Positions 23,707 through 36,132 of a DNA stretch of 64,000 nt are shown here, in pieces. Position numbers and translations under genes: made by a program. The DNA lies in contig JAIWNF010000035.1 in NCBI GenBank assembly GCA_025093555.1, positions 62,001 through 126,000 on the forward strand, read 5' to 3'. The notes beneath the pieces were generated by a model, which searched no databases, had not been told where the DNA came from, and was given only the letters and a program-made list of their open reading frames with translations. The DNA comes from Circinella umbellata. Its lineage: Eukaryota > Mucoromycota > Mucoromycetes > Mucorales > Lichtheimiaceae. Numbering within the stretch: position 1 is the stretch's first letter; each line of letters begins with the position of its first letter.

Positions 23707-24863
23707 GATTAGCTTTTTCTTTCCTCCTCCTTTTTTTTTAAATATATATACGCATAAATCAATAAATAAATAAAGGTTTTTGAAAAGCTTTGATATTAGC
23801 TTCTATTTGATATATAAAACAATCGAATACAATTATAATATTACAAAAGTAGATTAAATGACCTCAAACTTTATCACTCAACTGATAATGATGACTCTAT
23901 TGAGAGTTACATTATTCACCCATTCCTTATTATACGTATTAGACAAAGATAATATATTTTCCAAGAAAGAATTTTTCAATTACGTGCATACCTGTATATA
24001 GTCCTTATTATGAAGCACAATAATATATAGATATCTGTACGTATATAAAACAATTGCCTTTAATTTTTTTTTCTTACTTGATTCTGTATCATTATAACTT
24101 TGAACTCATTCTTTTTCAACATTTAAACTTGATCATTTTTTTAATAGCCTTCCTCTTCTGAATTTTATACAATATCTATATAATATCCAATTGTTATGAG
24201 GGATATAAATACAGATGTAGAGATGGGGTGGGAAAATGACTTTACATATAATAACAACTATAGGAGGCAAAAGGTAAACCTTTTTTTTATTTACTCTCAA
24301 AAGAAATGGATGGATCTATTTTGATTAGGACTGGAGAAGCAGAATACGTATATTGTGTTTAGAAGAACTATATATTTACTATTCATAAAAATAACTTTTT
24401 TACTTGATTCGAATTCAAGAAGTATTCATTTAAAGAATATGGTTCCCTATTTTTACCCCTGGAGAATAATCCAACATTATTGTCTTTTCTCCCCCTCAAA
24501 AGTAACAAATGAATTTTATGCTATCCAATCTACATAATAAAAAAATATTTACTTTATAATGATTTAATTCATGCTTTCATAATAGTACTTTTGCATGATA
24601 AAAGTCAACTTTTAGTTTTCTCGAACCTTTTTTTTGTATAAAGAAAACCTAAAGATATATAATCTTTATCAACGCAACCCCCTCAACCAAATGTTGTTGT
24701 TGTTATATAAAGAGACAGGGGAGGAGGACCCGAGTTTCTCACGGACACATCATCTTTTTTTTTACACAAACAAATAATAGTTTTAGCAAAAAAGAAAAAA
24801 CCAGAAAAGTTATATTTTATTAATAATGTTTTCTTTTCCCCTATTTTATTTTGTTGATGTCTC
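23707..24863. other. Convergent 3' intergenic region
   Basis: About 1.15 kb between the tail-to-tail HET and eL8 genes. AT-rich. Open frames here (24355-24537, and the distal part of 24683-25222) have no protein-like features. Confidence 0.5.
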
Positions 24864-25953
24864 CTATTGACGAGCAGCAATTTCCTTGGCAACAAGAGCT
24901 TCACGCTTAGCAAGACGAGCATTGGACTTGGGACCGTTGATACCACCACCCCAAGTACGACGGAGTTCGTCAGTCTTTTCGGCAAAGTTAGCGTTGACAG
25001 CAGAAACAAGGTTAGCCAATTCAGCCTTATCAGCTTCATTGACTTCAGTGAAAGCCAAAGCAGTAGCGTTCTTCTTGTGAACAACTTGACCGAGACGAGC
25101 CTTACCCTTGACAATAGCGTATGGGACACCCATCTTGCGACACAAAGCAGGTAAGAAAATAACCAATTCAATAGGATCGACATCGTCAGCAATGACAACC
25201 AATTGAGCCTTCTTTTGTTCAATCAAGGCAGTAATGTGGTTCAAACCATACTTGACAACAACGGGCTTGTCAGTCTTAATGGCTTCCTTACCCTCAGCCT
25301 TAGCAGCGGCAGCAGCACGAATACGTTCACGCTTTTCGACCTTGGTTTCGGGACGGTACTTGTCGGCCAACTTGAACAATTGAGCGGCAGTGTTCTTATC
25401 CAAAGTCTTGGTGAATTGGTTGATGGCAGGTGGGACCTTCAAACGTTGATAGATAATCTTCTTTTGGCGTTGAAGACGAACGTATGCGGGCCACTTGACG
25501 AAACGAGAGACATCACGCTTAGGTTGAACATCTTGACCAATGCCAAAGTTCTTGGCACGCTTTTCGAACAAGGGGTTAGCAGGTGTCTTGGAGGTCTGCT
25601 TACCCTTGATAGGGTAAGGTGCAGGAGCGACCTTTTTGCCAGTGGACTTCTTTGCAGGAGCCTAATTTTTTTTAATACAATGGAAAATAATTAATTAATT
25701 AATTATTATTTTTTTAATCGATCTACTAATTAAAAAAAAAGACATGTCGAAATGGTCTTCATTGGACATTCCTCCCCCCCCCCAAAAAAAAACGAAAGAG
25801 GTTTTCCTTGTTCATGTGATATATCCCCCCTATATTCACATCCATCCATCTATTGATTTGATCCATCCATTCATCCAATTGATATCGTAAAATTTCTATC
25901 TAACTATTCCTCATATCCTTTCTGTTTTTTTTTTTTGATGTATAGCTTACCAT
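24864..25953 (-). CDS. RPL8: 60S ribosomal protein eL8 (L7a/L8)
   Basis: Exon 1 contributes only the start codon (25951-25953). It is followed by a 289-nt GT-AG intron, then exon 2 at 24864-25661, giving about 266 aa. The joined N-terminus [18 protein letters not shown] is that expected for eL8, as is [31 protein letters not shown]. The L7Ae RNA-binding fold follows: [44 protein letters not shown] and [20 protein letters not shown]. It is a structural protein of the large cytosolic subunit near the 5.8S/25S rRNA. Splitting the gene right after ATG is common for ribosomal protein genes and explains why the longest frame starts downstream of the true Met. The strong codon bias (GCC, AAG, TTG) produces long antisense frames that are shadows. 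Confidence 0.96.
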
Positions 25954-26605
25954 TTTCTGTAGGTTGAAAAAGAGGAAGTATCGGAGGTTCCGGGAATTAC
26001 ACTACTTTGATTGTTTGGTTTCCCAATAATTCATTCTCTCCTTCCCCCCCGCACATTACGCTTCTTTAACTTTAATTACCGACGTTTTTTTTTCTTTTCA
26101 TATATACATTTGCATTAAAAAGGTAAAAGGGTTTTTTTTAATAATAAATAATTAAAATGGAAGAAGTTTCTATGGAGATGAATTTTTATTTGCGTAAAAA
26201 GAAATATATAAAAAAAAATGTACAAATAGAATGATTGGATTGATAATAAAATAAAAATAAAATAAAAAAATGGGGGCATAAAATGAAAAATGGAATGTTC
26301 AATTGTTGTTATGTAAAATGGAAAAATAATTCCCGGCGTATGATAATAGAAAAGGAAAAAGAAGTTGAAACAGAAAAAAAAAATATATGTAAATGTGTGT
26401 TAGCCCGGCATTTGTTTGTTTTTGTTTTTTTTTTCTTCTTTATCATAAATGTTAGAAGAAGAAAAAAAAACAGCATATACAATTAATGTGTGTGTAACAT
26501 GGTTATAGTGGTCTTGGGTGTGTGTGTGTGTGATGGGGGGAGTGGGTATTTGTAAATGAAAAAGAAAGAAAGGTATATACATATAAAAAAAAAAGATAGA
26601 AAATA
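25954..26605. other. Spacer between eL8 promoter and Zn2Cys6 regulator 3' end
   Basis: It holds the eL8 promoter side, with poly-C and poly-A runs near 25770-25795 and pyrimidine tracts near 26040-26100. It also holds the probable 3' untranslated region of the next gene, with a (GT)n tract near 26517-26531. No gene seen. Confidence 0.45.
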
Positions 26606-28334
26606 TTATCCCGTTAGATTGAAATTATTGTCATGAGGCATAATAAAATCATCCCATGCATAAATACCGAATGGTAATGTATCAAGATAAGGCATCAAAA
26701 ATTGATTTTGATCTATCTGATTATTCTTTTGTTGTTGATAATCTTGTTGTGATTGTGATGATTGTAATTGTAAATGTTGTTGTTGTTGTTGTACAATAAA
26801 TGAAGTATCGCATGATAATGCAGGTGAATGAGTAGGAGAAAATGATGAATTAGTGGGAGATGAAAGTGAACCAGAGGAAGAAGAGGATGTTTCCAGCATT
26901 GGAAATGAGAAAAGTTCGTGTTGTTGAATTGTTGTTATCGGTGGTGTTGTTATCATTGGATTAACAGTAGTTGTAGTAGTTAACCAATTAGGAAGATAAT
27001 TATTATCCCATACATTATTGACATCATTACTGTTATTTGTAGGTTCGTTAAATAATCCTGTTAAACCAAGCAAGTCATTAATATCTAATTGATTCATATC
27101 TTCATTTGTAGGACCAGTAATAACTGCTGGCGATGTTGCTGCTGGCAGTGACGGTGATGCTGTTACCACTGGCGGTGTAGAATCCCCATTGTTGGATGAT
27201 GGTATCTCTGTTACTGTTTTTGCTACAGTTCTCGACTTTTGATCAGAAGAACGTTTTCGTTTTCGATTAGAGACAGGTGGTTGTACGAGCTGTTCATCTT
27301 CTTTTTCAAGTGAAATATGATATTCATTCTGTATATAATGATCCAGAGCTTGATTGAAATCGGTTTGACATAATCGAGTACAATTGGCATTTTTAAACAC
27401 ACGAATACTTTTGCTGAGACTAATAGGCATGGTCTTGTTATTTCGTGCATTATCTAAATGAATGGACGTGGCAAGACAAAGACTTAACAAGTAAGTGTTG
27501 TATAAATAACGTTCTTGTTGATGACGAATCATTTGTTCAGCAATATGGACAATGGTATTGGCAGCTGTGTTACATACACCCAATGTATCTAACGATGATG
27601 GATGATGATGCAACATGATTTGCACTGAATAATAAAGCATGTGATAAACACGAATCATGGGTGAAGGCGGTCCGTGATCTGTAGATTGGTTATATTCGAG
27701 ATAGGATGGTAAATTCAAAAACCAATTGGTTAATGCATTGATCGTCGATTTATCTTTGTTGTCATTATTGCTGCTGTCACTATGGTGATGATCATCAAGA
27801 ATACGTGCTAATTTAATCATTTCGGAAAACACTGTGATTTGTAAAGCATATTCTACTGATGAGGAAACATGTTGCATATTCATTAGATTTCTACTGTCAA
27901 TAGCTTGTAATTGACTATCTTCTAATTGAGGCCATCGACAATTCCAATACGTTTCTTGATGCAAAAAATAAGGATCAGAACCAAGACAACATGCAAGCCA
28001 TTGATTGGTTACATAGGCAACCCAAAACACTCTTCTGCGGAGCTCCATAGTAACAATCCCTAAAGAAAGGTCTGGGTCGCGATGGAGTTTAAGCTCCTTG
28101 ACCATTTGGACTTGTTTATGTAAATATGTACGACACATTTGCATATCACCCGATAAATAAGCATACCAACACATGATCACTACAGCCTGAATAATTAATA
28201 ATAATAAAACAGTTCAAGGGTTATATTAAGTATGTGGGTGTATGTGTAAATAATTATAAAATATGGATAAAGTGGTTTTTTTTTCTTTTGTTGTATGTAG
28301 TACATGAGACACTATTTTTTTTTATTACTCCTGT

Positions 28335-28383
<49 letters not shown>

Positions 28384-29611
28384 ATAATAGATAATGTATA
28401 TATATATATATATTTATTTACCTGTAGTTTAGATAAGGTGATATTACTATTATTATTGTCATGGGACAATGATATTGTATTCAGGATCTGTTGGCATTGT
28501 TTGAAAAACTGGGCGCCAGCATCCTCGTGACTTTTTTGTGTTTCGGCATAACGACAACCGAGGGCCAGAACCGCATAACGTAACAATGGATCCATTTCTT
28601 GAGGTCGGTGCTGTAACTGATACAAAAAGTGTTGTCGTGACAGGATAGGGAAAAACAAATTAAAGTGAGCAAAAAAAGATTCGGCCCACTCTAATTCGTT
28701 GTTAAGAGAAAAGTCGGATTGCCTGTTGTGGCTGCCCTAGAGGTAAAGTTTTCATAGATGGACCTTATCAGTGATTCAAATTCTAATTCATGTTATATAT
28801 TACAATATATAACAATATATCTTTTTTTTTTGCTCTGCTTTGCTTTTCTCTTTCTCTCTCTCTCTCTCTCCTTTTTTATAAATAAAGAAATGAAATTCAA
28901 AAAACGTACAGGGGCATTTAACATCTTTATTTTGTCACCATTGTTATTAGAATGATCATCGTGTAACGAAGAAGATACAATAGCATTGGACACAAGATTC
29001 AATAAAGTGTTTGGACCAGCTGATAATAAAGAATTTGGTTGGTCACGGGTATGAATAATAGAGTTATTATTCAAATGGTGTTGAAAATTGATATTCGTTG
29101 TCTTTGGTATCGTTGTAGTCATTGGCATAGTTACTTTACTTGTAATAGGTTGCTGATGCATCTTTAGCTGCGGGTGCAATGCTATTATACAAAAAGTCCA
29201 AGTCCGACAAGGGCAAAAAAAAATAAAAATAAAAACCATGCGTGTAAATATATATGCAAATCACAATACACTTGGTGCTAATTACAACAAAAATCTTCTC
29301 CTTCCCCCCGGCTCTCTTTGATGTTTTTTTTTATAAAATAACTTACCAAGTAATGACTCAATACGATGAGCACGATTTTCAATTACTTCAATATATCCTT
29401 TAGGAGGACCTCGTTTTCTAGGTGGGTCAGAATACTCACAAGCAAGACCCATTGAATTACAACGAGAACAAGATGGTTGAATACCATCACATTTTACTTT
29501 TTTCTTTCGACATACAATACATGCAAGTGTTACTTTCACACGTTTGGGAGTTGAACCTGGAGGCTGGGCGGCTGATTGCTGGAAGGCGTTTGAAGTGGTC
29601 TTCTTGGACAT
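26606..29611 (-). CDS. Zn2Cys6 fungal transcription factor with Fungal_trans domain
   Basis: Four exons, 29347-29611, 28910-29181, 28422-28736 and 26606-28186, give about 810 aa. The zinc cluster is C31-x2-C34-x6-C41-x6-C48-x2-C51-x6-C58 (CIVCRKKKVKCDGIQPSCSRC...C), preceded by basic residues; it is followed by RKRGPPKGYIEVIENRAHRIESLLG, a basic linker and short coiled coil for dimerisation. Exon 3 starts the fungal-specific middle domain (ELEWAESFFAHFNLFFPILSR). It continues with PLLRYAVLALGCRYAE, the AYLSGDMQMCRTYLHKQVQM block and the signature ELRRRVFWVAYVTNQWLA. The last 250 residues are Ser/Thr/Pro/Gln/Asn-rich, probably an activation region. Typical members bind CGG half-sites and control metabolic genes. 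The target pathway cannot be inferred. The intron between exons 3 and 4 contains a long (TC)n tract. Confidence 0.92.
28336..28380. repeat. (TC)n microsatellite inside an intron
   Basis: A near-perfect dinucleotide run of about 45 nt in the intron between exons 3 and 4 of the Zn2Cys6 gene. A shorter TC tract lies at 28849-28870, in the preceding intron. They create open Leu/Ser or Arg/Glu frames that are not genes. Confidence 0.85.
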
Positions 29612-30775
29612 AGTGTCAATGACATAAAGTTAAATTATTCTTATTATTTTTTTTTCTTTGTCTTTTTTGTCTTTTTTTAATTATTCTTTTCTTTTAAATT
29701 TATTGTTGTTGTTGCTGTTGTTGTTGTTATTCTTTTTTGTTTTATATATTCTTATATAAAATAAAAAAAAGGGGGGGAATAATTATAATAATAATAAAGA
29801 AGACGTGCAAAAAAAATATATAAAGAGAAAGAAAGAAATGAAAGATAAAAAAAAGAAAAATTTATCTTTTGTCTGCTTTATTATCTTTTTTTTTCACACT
29901 GCCACAATGAGAGAGGTTAAATCTCGGCCTAAACTGGCATTTTTTTCGGGGGGGGGAGGAGGTTGAAAGGTTGATTATATTAGGGGGGAGAAAAAAGGTT
30001 TACAAGTCTGTTTTTTTTTTCAAAGAAGATCTATATTTTATGTGAGAAAAAGGCACCAATCGGGCGAAATGGATTGATTTATTCTTTTTGACACACCCCC
30101 AAACCCCGATCCAAAGCCAAGTTCTTCTTATGCTTCTTGTTGTTTAAATACCTAAGCATTAAAATATATTTTCCCTTTTTTCAAATGCTACCCCTCCCCG
30201 AAAAAAAAACTCTTTTTTATATTATTATTCTTCTTCTTTTCCTTTTAGTGTAGATTCTATTCTTGAAAAGAAGATTAGAAGATAAAATAATATTTCTTTT
30301 TAAGGAGAAGAGTTTGAATGGTCGAGATAAAATGTAGAAATTGATCGCATGAAATTTTGAATACTAGATTAAATTTAATTCCGAGGAACAGAATATGAGA
30401 TTCAATATATAAAACAAAGAACGGACTATAATGATAATATTAATAAGGGGAAAGGGAGGGGGGGTTTACTTTTTGTTTATAAAGAATTATATAAATATTT
30501 CTTTTCTAAATAAATAACAAGAAAGATTAGATAGAAAGCCATTGATATATAATAATGATAAATGGACATTGTGTATATATTATTATTATGCAGGGGAAAA
30601 AAAGTAAAAAAGTTTTATAGCTCAAAAAAGAACAAAAAAATTATATATATAAATATTTTAAATATGTCATCACCATTTATCATCGTCCGCGGACTCGATC
30701 AAAAGAATTAATAATTATGAACTGATGGTACTACCCATACTAACCCATAAAATAAAAACCACATTGATGATGGAC
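29612..30775. other. Upstream region of Zn2Cys6 gene
   Basis: About 1.16 kb of AT-rich DNA with G-runs (29948-29962, 30450-30465) and poly-T tracts. It includes the promoter of the Zn2Cys6 gene and the 3' side of the aminodeoxychorismate lyase gene. No coding pattern. Confidence 0.45.
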
Positions 30776-31990
30776 TTAATGATCTAGTAACAATTGAACA
30801 CGATATATCTTTCTAACCGAATTAAAGCAAACGATTGGATCACCATTCTATATTTATAATCTTTCTATTAATTCTTTTTTTTTTCGTCACTTTTTTCATT
30901 ATAATGGATTTTATTGAATATTGGATGATTTTATTTACCTTTTGTGCATTTATCAGGTCATCCACAGTTATCACTCCTTCTATAATATTTTCATCTGAAG
31001 ATAATAATTTGTCTCGGAATACTCCCGGAAGTAACCCTATAATATAACAAATACACCATTATATATATATATATTTACATCACTTATAAACTAATACTAT
31101 ATAGTAAGTTTAAATCACTCTTCTCCCCCTTTTTATATGTTTTATATATAGAAATCATATGTATTTTAACATCACTATTTTCAACCAATGATTTTTCTTT
31201 CACTCTAAACTCCCCCCTTTTTTTTGACTTTTTTAGTTTTCTTGTGTTCTTTCTTTTTTTGACTTTTACCACATTGTAAACTGGGTGTTATCCAAGCTCC
31301 TTCACCCGTTTGAATAGCAATATTCGCAATAGACGATTCTGTAATTTGATGATGTTTATTCCATAAAATAACATCAAACGTCTTTTCACCACATTGAGTT
31401 CTTTTTCTTGCATCGTTATAAATTTGACGTTGCGTTGTTTTATGTAAAATAAAAGGATCTGTAACAGAACATGGAATAGCTTCGGTATCCAAGGTAACGG
31501 TTAATAATGTTTCTTTGGATAACAATGCCTCAGTTAATGTTTCATTTGATTTATAGTCAGATCCAAGGTCTGTGTATTCCACTTTTAATCCTTCGTTACT
31601 ATCGTTATAAAGTAATCGAACCTAAAGTAACAACAACTCTTTTTTTTAGTTAGCTTTCCTTTTTTTAATTATACATTTGAAATGAATAACAATTACTCGT
31701 TTGAATGTATTCGTATCTTGAGGTACTTTTTCTTCTACAAAGTTTTTTATTTGATCAAACGATGGAATAATTTTAAATTGAGACGTGTCATTAGTATGAA
31801 AATCAATAGCTGCATTCAATAAACGATGAATATGTTGATCTAACAAGTAAAAACCTATATTGTTTATGTAATTATTATTTATTTATTTCAAAATGGAATA
31901 CTATTTGTGTTTTTTTATTCATATATATATACCTTTAAAAGGTTCATATAAAATAGTTTCTAATAATGCAAATGTTTCTTTTTGACTCAT
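30776..31990 (-). CDS. Aminodeoxychorismate lyase-like class IV PLP enzyme
   Basis: Five exons, 31933-31990, 31697-31854, 31270-31621, 30939-31036 and 30776-30847, join in frame to 245 aa. The start MSQKETFALLETILYEPFKG with FYLLDQHIHRLLNAA matches the N-terminus of fold-type IV PLP enzymes of the PabC kind. The candidate lysine for the PLP Schiff base is K133 in ILHKTTQRQIY. The C-terminal half has DVILWNKHHQITESSIANI, the usual T-E-x-(S/T)-x-x-N cofactor motif, then GLLPGVFRDKLLS and a final VCFNSVRKIYRVQL, the substrate-specificity loop of this group. The likely reaction splits 4-amino-4-deoxychorismate into p-aminobenzoate and pyruvate for folate synthesis (yeast ABZ2). A D-amino-acid or branched-chain aminotransferase is less likely given the short length and the HKTT motif. 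Exons 4 and 5 are too short for simple ORF detection; they were placed by frame and conserved motifs. Confidence 0.85.
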
Positions 31991-34884
31991 GATTTTAAAA
32001 AAAAAGTGCTGCTCATTTAACGGTAAAAATGAAAAATATAAAATAACAGTGTTGGGTTTCCGATATTGGGGAAACCTTTTTCCACTCAATCAATAAATGT
32101 TTATGAGAGAAGATATTCTAATGTCTGCTGAGTTCGTCTCATTGTTAGTTCTGAAGTCTAGGCTTGTCTACAGAGTACATAAAAATTCATAGATTTCAGC
32201 AATGTATAAATTTAGTTCTTGTGCATTGACAGTTGATGTCGGGCTTTAACAAAGCGCAATATTTAATAATTTGCTTGCGCAGCATATCTCTATATCAATA
32301 CTATATTTACAAGTTCCTGTTGTGGATAGTGTATAGTATTATGTGACGGACTAATATATTAATATTATTATGCTTATTGCTCGACTGTTTCGCACTTGAT
32401 TCCGGTCATCTTCTCCGTTCCTCCTCCTCTTCTTCTTCCTCACGCCGACCATTGCCACCCCAACAACTTAATTTATATCAAGATAACCGCCGCCCCTCCA
32501 TTATTCCTGCCACTCGTTCCCCACCATCACCATCACCGTCATCATTTACCTCATCTACCTCCACCACCCAATCTTTAATGTTTTCTTTATAATAAAATAA
32601 TCTATAAATATGCAATATACAATATACAATAGCTTTTATTGGTATAACTAGGTTACACGGATATCTTAAATAAGAAATCTCTGATTTAAATTTGAATGAT
32701 AAACTTCGATATCTGCAAGTTGCCCATAACGTGGTAGTTGGTGCAGCTGGATCTTCACCTTCATTTTCAGGACTCAACCAAGCTCCACATATTTTTTCCT
32801 TTTCTGCAAGTAAAAAGTATGAACTGCTTACCAAAGTCAGTAGAACCGAGTTGTCTTTCACCAACTATATGGATGATCGGTACAAATCTTCCCAATTTTT
32901 TTGCTCTGACACGTTGTGTGGGTAGTTTTGTTTGGCCAGACCAAAGAAAAGGTTCACGTGATTCGTGATTTAGAATTTGATTCTTGAGTGGTCATGTGAC
33001 CACTTAATTATGTATATAGGCGGTTCAACCGCAAAATAATAAATCATCATCTTTTTCTATTCCTTTCACTTTGACTTTTACCTTTTTCTTTTGATTGATT
33101 ATGGACAGACATTACAACATGGGAATATCCATTACGTGTCAGTTCTGCCATCACCTTTATCATCCTCCACAGATTTTTCAGATGAACACTACTTCACCTG
33201 CAAGCAAAACTATATCCTGTTTCAATAATCGTCATTCTCTTCATCTTTGGTTTGTTTAGATTCGCTTGATAATAGGTTATGAGGAATATGTTTTATTTTT
33301 TCTTAAAGTTCTTGAAATTCTTCAGTTTCCCATCCTTCTCGTCTTCTTTTATAATTTTCGTCAAGCTTATAATTGACTTCAGGTTCCTGTTTTTTTTTAT
33401 TGTACCAAATCTTCTAAATTAATTGATTTATTGTTCGTGACATCAATAAACGTGCGTGCGATTTTAAGATACTTGATCAAGAAAATCATCAAGATTTTCC
33501 TGCAATAATTGTAAAGGAATAATCACATTCCCTTCTTGCCCAAACAGGATTTACTGCCTTTGTTAATAAAGATAGTGAAAACAAGAACGTGATCACGGTA
33601 CAATATCGGCGTAAGGATACTGGTCATGAACCTGGCAGCAACATAGATACGTTTTCTCGCTTTGTGATGGAATTCATTTAAGTTCAAGTAGAGAAAAGTC
33701 CTACTTGGAGAAATATCAAGCATATGCTTTTGTTGCCTTGATAAAAATGTCCTTGAAAAATATTTTGAATAGCGAAGACGATGTCTATTATGTGATGAAA
33801 ATCCATCTTAGGCGGGCAATCCGAACTTGATCCTTCAATGGTAATCAGCCTCAATAAATGAGGCTCTAAACTATCACAAGAAAGAAGATATTTTTACACA
33901 TTCAAACATCTTGATAGATTTAAAGAGAGGGGGTTTCTTTTGCATTTATGTCACAGTCTGGCAATTGAAGATAAAACAACTAACTTAAATGTTAATAAAA
34001 AAGAAACAGTATACGTGTACCTGAACAAATATACGTCCTTTGCTGTGGGTATAGCTGTTGAAAGAGAACGTGGATGCTCGTCTGTCTAGATTCCACTCAT
34101 GAGAATTGCGTGAATGGTACCAAACATGACTATTAAATCTGTATACATTTATAGCAAGATCCATAATTATTGGCAAAGACAAGCCTTTGGGGGGTGAATG
34201 ATCACTCACTCGCAAGCTCAATATCCTAATTTTGTATTGGCTTAAATGACTCAAGGATGAACATGGATATATTCTCCATCGCGTGTTATATGATTTGATG
34301 GTTCTGATACAGAATATTTCTATCAATAAGACATTATAATCATGTGAACAAAAGATAAAAAAAAAAGTTCTACCTATTGCAACACAGTTTCCAAGAAGAT
34401 GTCACGAACGAAATGACAGTTCAACTTTTGGACCTTCCAGAAATCATTTACTGTTTTTAAATAAAATATCATTGTGTTGGATGCATAAAATGGATTCTTA
34501 AGCGCTTTTTTTTAGGGTGAGATTTTGTGTAAGTTAGTACATAGGAAAGAGTAAAGCATAAAAAAAAGAGTACAATATTAGGTAATGACTGCAAGCAAAC
34601 CAATGGAAATTGAGGTTTATACGCGAACAATTCAAGTCTTGCGTTATATTCAGATTTATTCGGAAAAGTTAAATATATCTCACTGCTCGCACTTTTCTGT
34701 TTCAAAAAAACAACTGTTTTCTAGTCAGGTTACTTGAATATATAAATAATTCAACTGGATTTTGGTACTGTTACACACACGGATTAACCTTATTTAATAA
34801 TAACTTTTTTTTTTTTTTTGAAACGAGTTTGGACCAGCTCTCTTTGTTAACCTCCGTTTTTTTTATTATTAGTATTTTCAATTG
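31991..34884. other. 2.9-kb region of degenerate, repeat-like DNA without an intact gene
   Basis: Several open stretches have no recognisable product. The frame 32377-32592 is a Ser/Pro/Arg-rich translation of (TCC)n-like DNA. Around 32985-33020 there is an inverted repeat GTGGTCA-TG-TGACCAC, a TATATAGG box and GCGGTT-C-AACCGC, followed by a pyrimidine leader and an ATG at 33102 with only a 51-codon frame. This arrangement resembles the promoter part of an LTR, but no matching second LTR, primer-binding site or reverse transcriptase was found. Confidence 0.4.
33540..34450 (+). pseudogene. Fragments of an unrecognised, probably transposon-derived gene
   Basis: Plus-strand fragments in shifting frames read as protein but are separated by stops. 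Examples are VITVQYRRKDTGHEPGSNID near 33590-33640, REKSYLEKYQAYAFVALIK then DVYYVMKIHLRRAIRT (33690-33830), LDSTHENCVNGTKHDY near 34085-34135 and EDVTNEMTVQLLDLPEIIYC near 34398-34450. I cannot assign a family. The pattern of short conserved-looking pieces with frameshifts suggests an old inactive element. Confidence 0.35.
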
Positions 34885-36132
34885 ATGGAATTTTTTTGGG
34901 CATTTCGACGTTGGGTTATTACTTTTTTATTAAAGTTGGCTTTTGCTTGGCGTAAACAATCTCATTGTACTCAGATTGTTAAGCTTATTAGCTTTTTGAT
35001 ACCTTTTAATCGTCAATGGATACGCGTTGATAATGAACATGGTACTTGGATTGCAGAAGATATTGCTGGAGATAAAAAAGAAGCTATTGCTGATCGTATT
35101 GAACAAAGTGATGCTGTAATCATGTGGGTTCCAGGTAATATATATGTATTAATAACATTTTTATGTATAATAAGGGTTGAACAATATATAACAACAACAA
35201 TAACATGAAAGATTTAAAATAAAAGACGCTTATTAAATAAAAATATTGGTGGGGGGGTGATTACTTTATATATAAAAGGAGGAGGTTTTCGTTTTGATTT
35301 GTCATTATTATATATTCGAGTATTCATTCAATGGATTCGTGCATTGGAAGCTGATAAGAATTTAAAATGTATTATTTTTGTACCAAAATACAGTAAGTTT
35401 TTTTTTTCTATATTCATTATGATGATTTAAATATAAGATGATAACTTATAATTTTTAATAGGAACTGCACCAAAATATCAATTTCCTATTGCAGTCAATG
35501 ATATAAAAACTACTTATGAATGGCTAACCAATACTATGCATATACCTACTTCTAAATTACTTATTGGTAAGAGAAAACTACATGGTATATATTGTTGATA
35601 TCTTTAATAACCTAGTATTACTATTATAATTACAATTATTATAGGTAGTGATGATTCAGGTGCTGCACTTTCACTTGATTTAATACATTTACATCAACCT
35701 AAATTTGCAGGTGGTATCTTTGCATCACCTTATACTGGATTAGAAGCAGGAGGAGAATCATGGCGATCTAATATGGAAATGGATTTCTTTACTGCAGCAG
35801 CTGTGGATCGTATTGAAGAAAATTATATTCCTGAAGAAGGAGATCAACAACCTTTTCGATATTTACCTGATCAAATCGATTTAGCTACTCATTTACCAAA
35901 ACGTATTTTAATTACTGTTGGAGGAAATGAAGTATTATTGGATGAAGCAGGCTATTTGTCATCGCGTGCACGTCACGGAGGAATTAATGTTACATTATTA
36001 CAAGCTCCTGAACAAATTCATCTTTGGTCCATGTTACCAGATATTTTAGTAAAAGATATAAATGTTCGACAAAATGCAGTAGATCATTTAGTTCGCTTTG
36101 TTGAACAATGTGTTCGACCTGAAAAATATTAA
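34885..36132 (+). CDS. Alpha/beta-hydrolase (HSL/esterase-like) with altered active-site motifs
   Basis: Four exons, 34885-35134, 35279-35392, 35462-35566 and 35645-36132, give 318 aa. The start is the first ATG (MEFFWAFRRWVITFLLKLAF, a likely N-terminal membrane or signal segment). The layout is that of the hormone-sensitive-lipase esterase family: an oxyanion loop PGGGFRFD at residues 83-90, a nucleophile region LLIGSDDSGAALSLDL with candidate Ser161, a candidate Asp256 in GGNEVLLDEAG, and a candidate His282 in APEQIHLW. Two motifs differ from the norm: the oxyanion loop has Pro where HGGG has His, and the elbow reads D-D-S-G-A instead of G-D-S-A-G. It may still be an active esterase with a shifted consensus or a non-catalytic member. 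Substrate unknown. The introns (144, 69 and 78 nt) all keep the frame. Confidence 0.82.

Noticed and set aside
24867..25694. Long plus-strand frames opposite eL8, and a Leu/Val/Ser-rich minus frame at 24683-25222
   Set aside because: Codon-bias shadows of the ribosomal protein gene.
28254..28530. Frames built on the (TC)n tract
   Set aside because: They lie in and around an intron of the Zn2Cys6 gene and encode only dipeptide repeats.
32377..32592. 71-codon Ser/Pro-rich frame
   Set aside because: Translation of TCC/CCA low-complexity DNA; two frames are open at once, which argues against a real gene.
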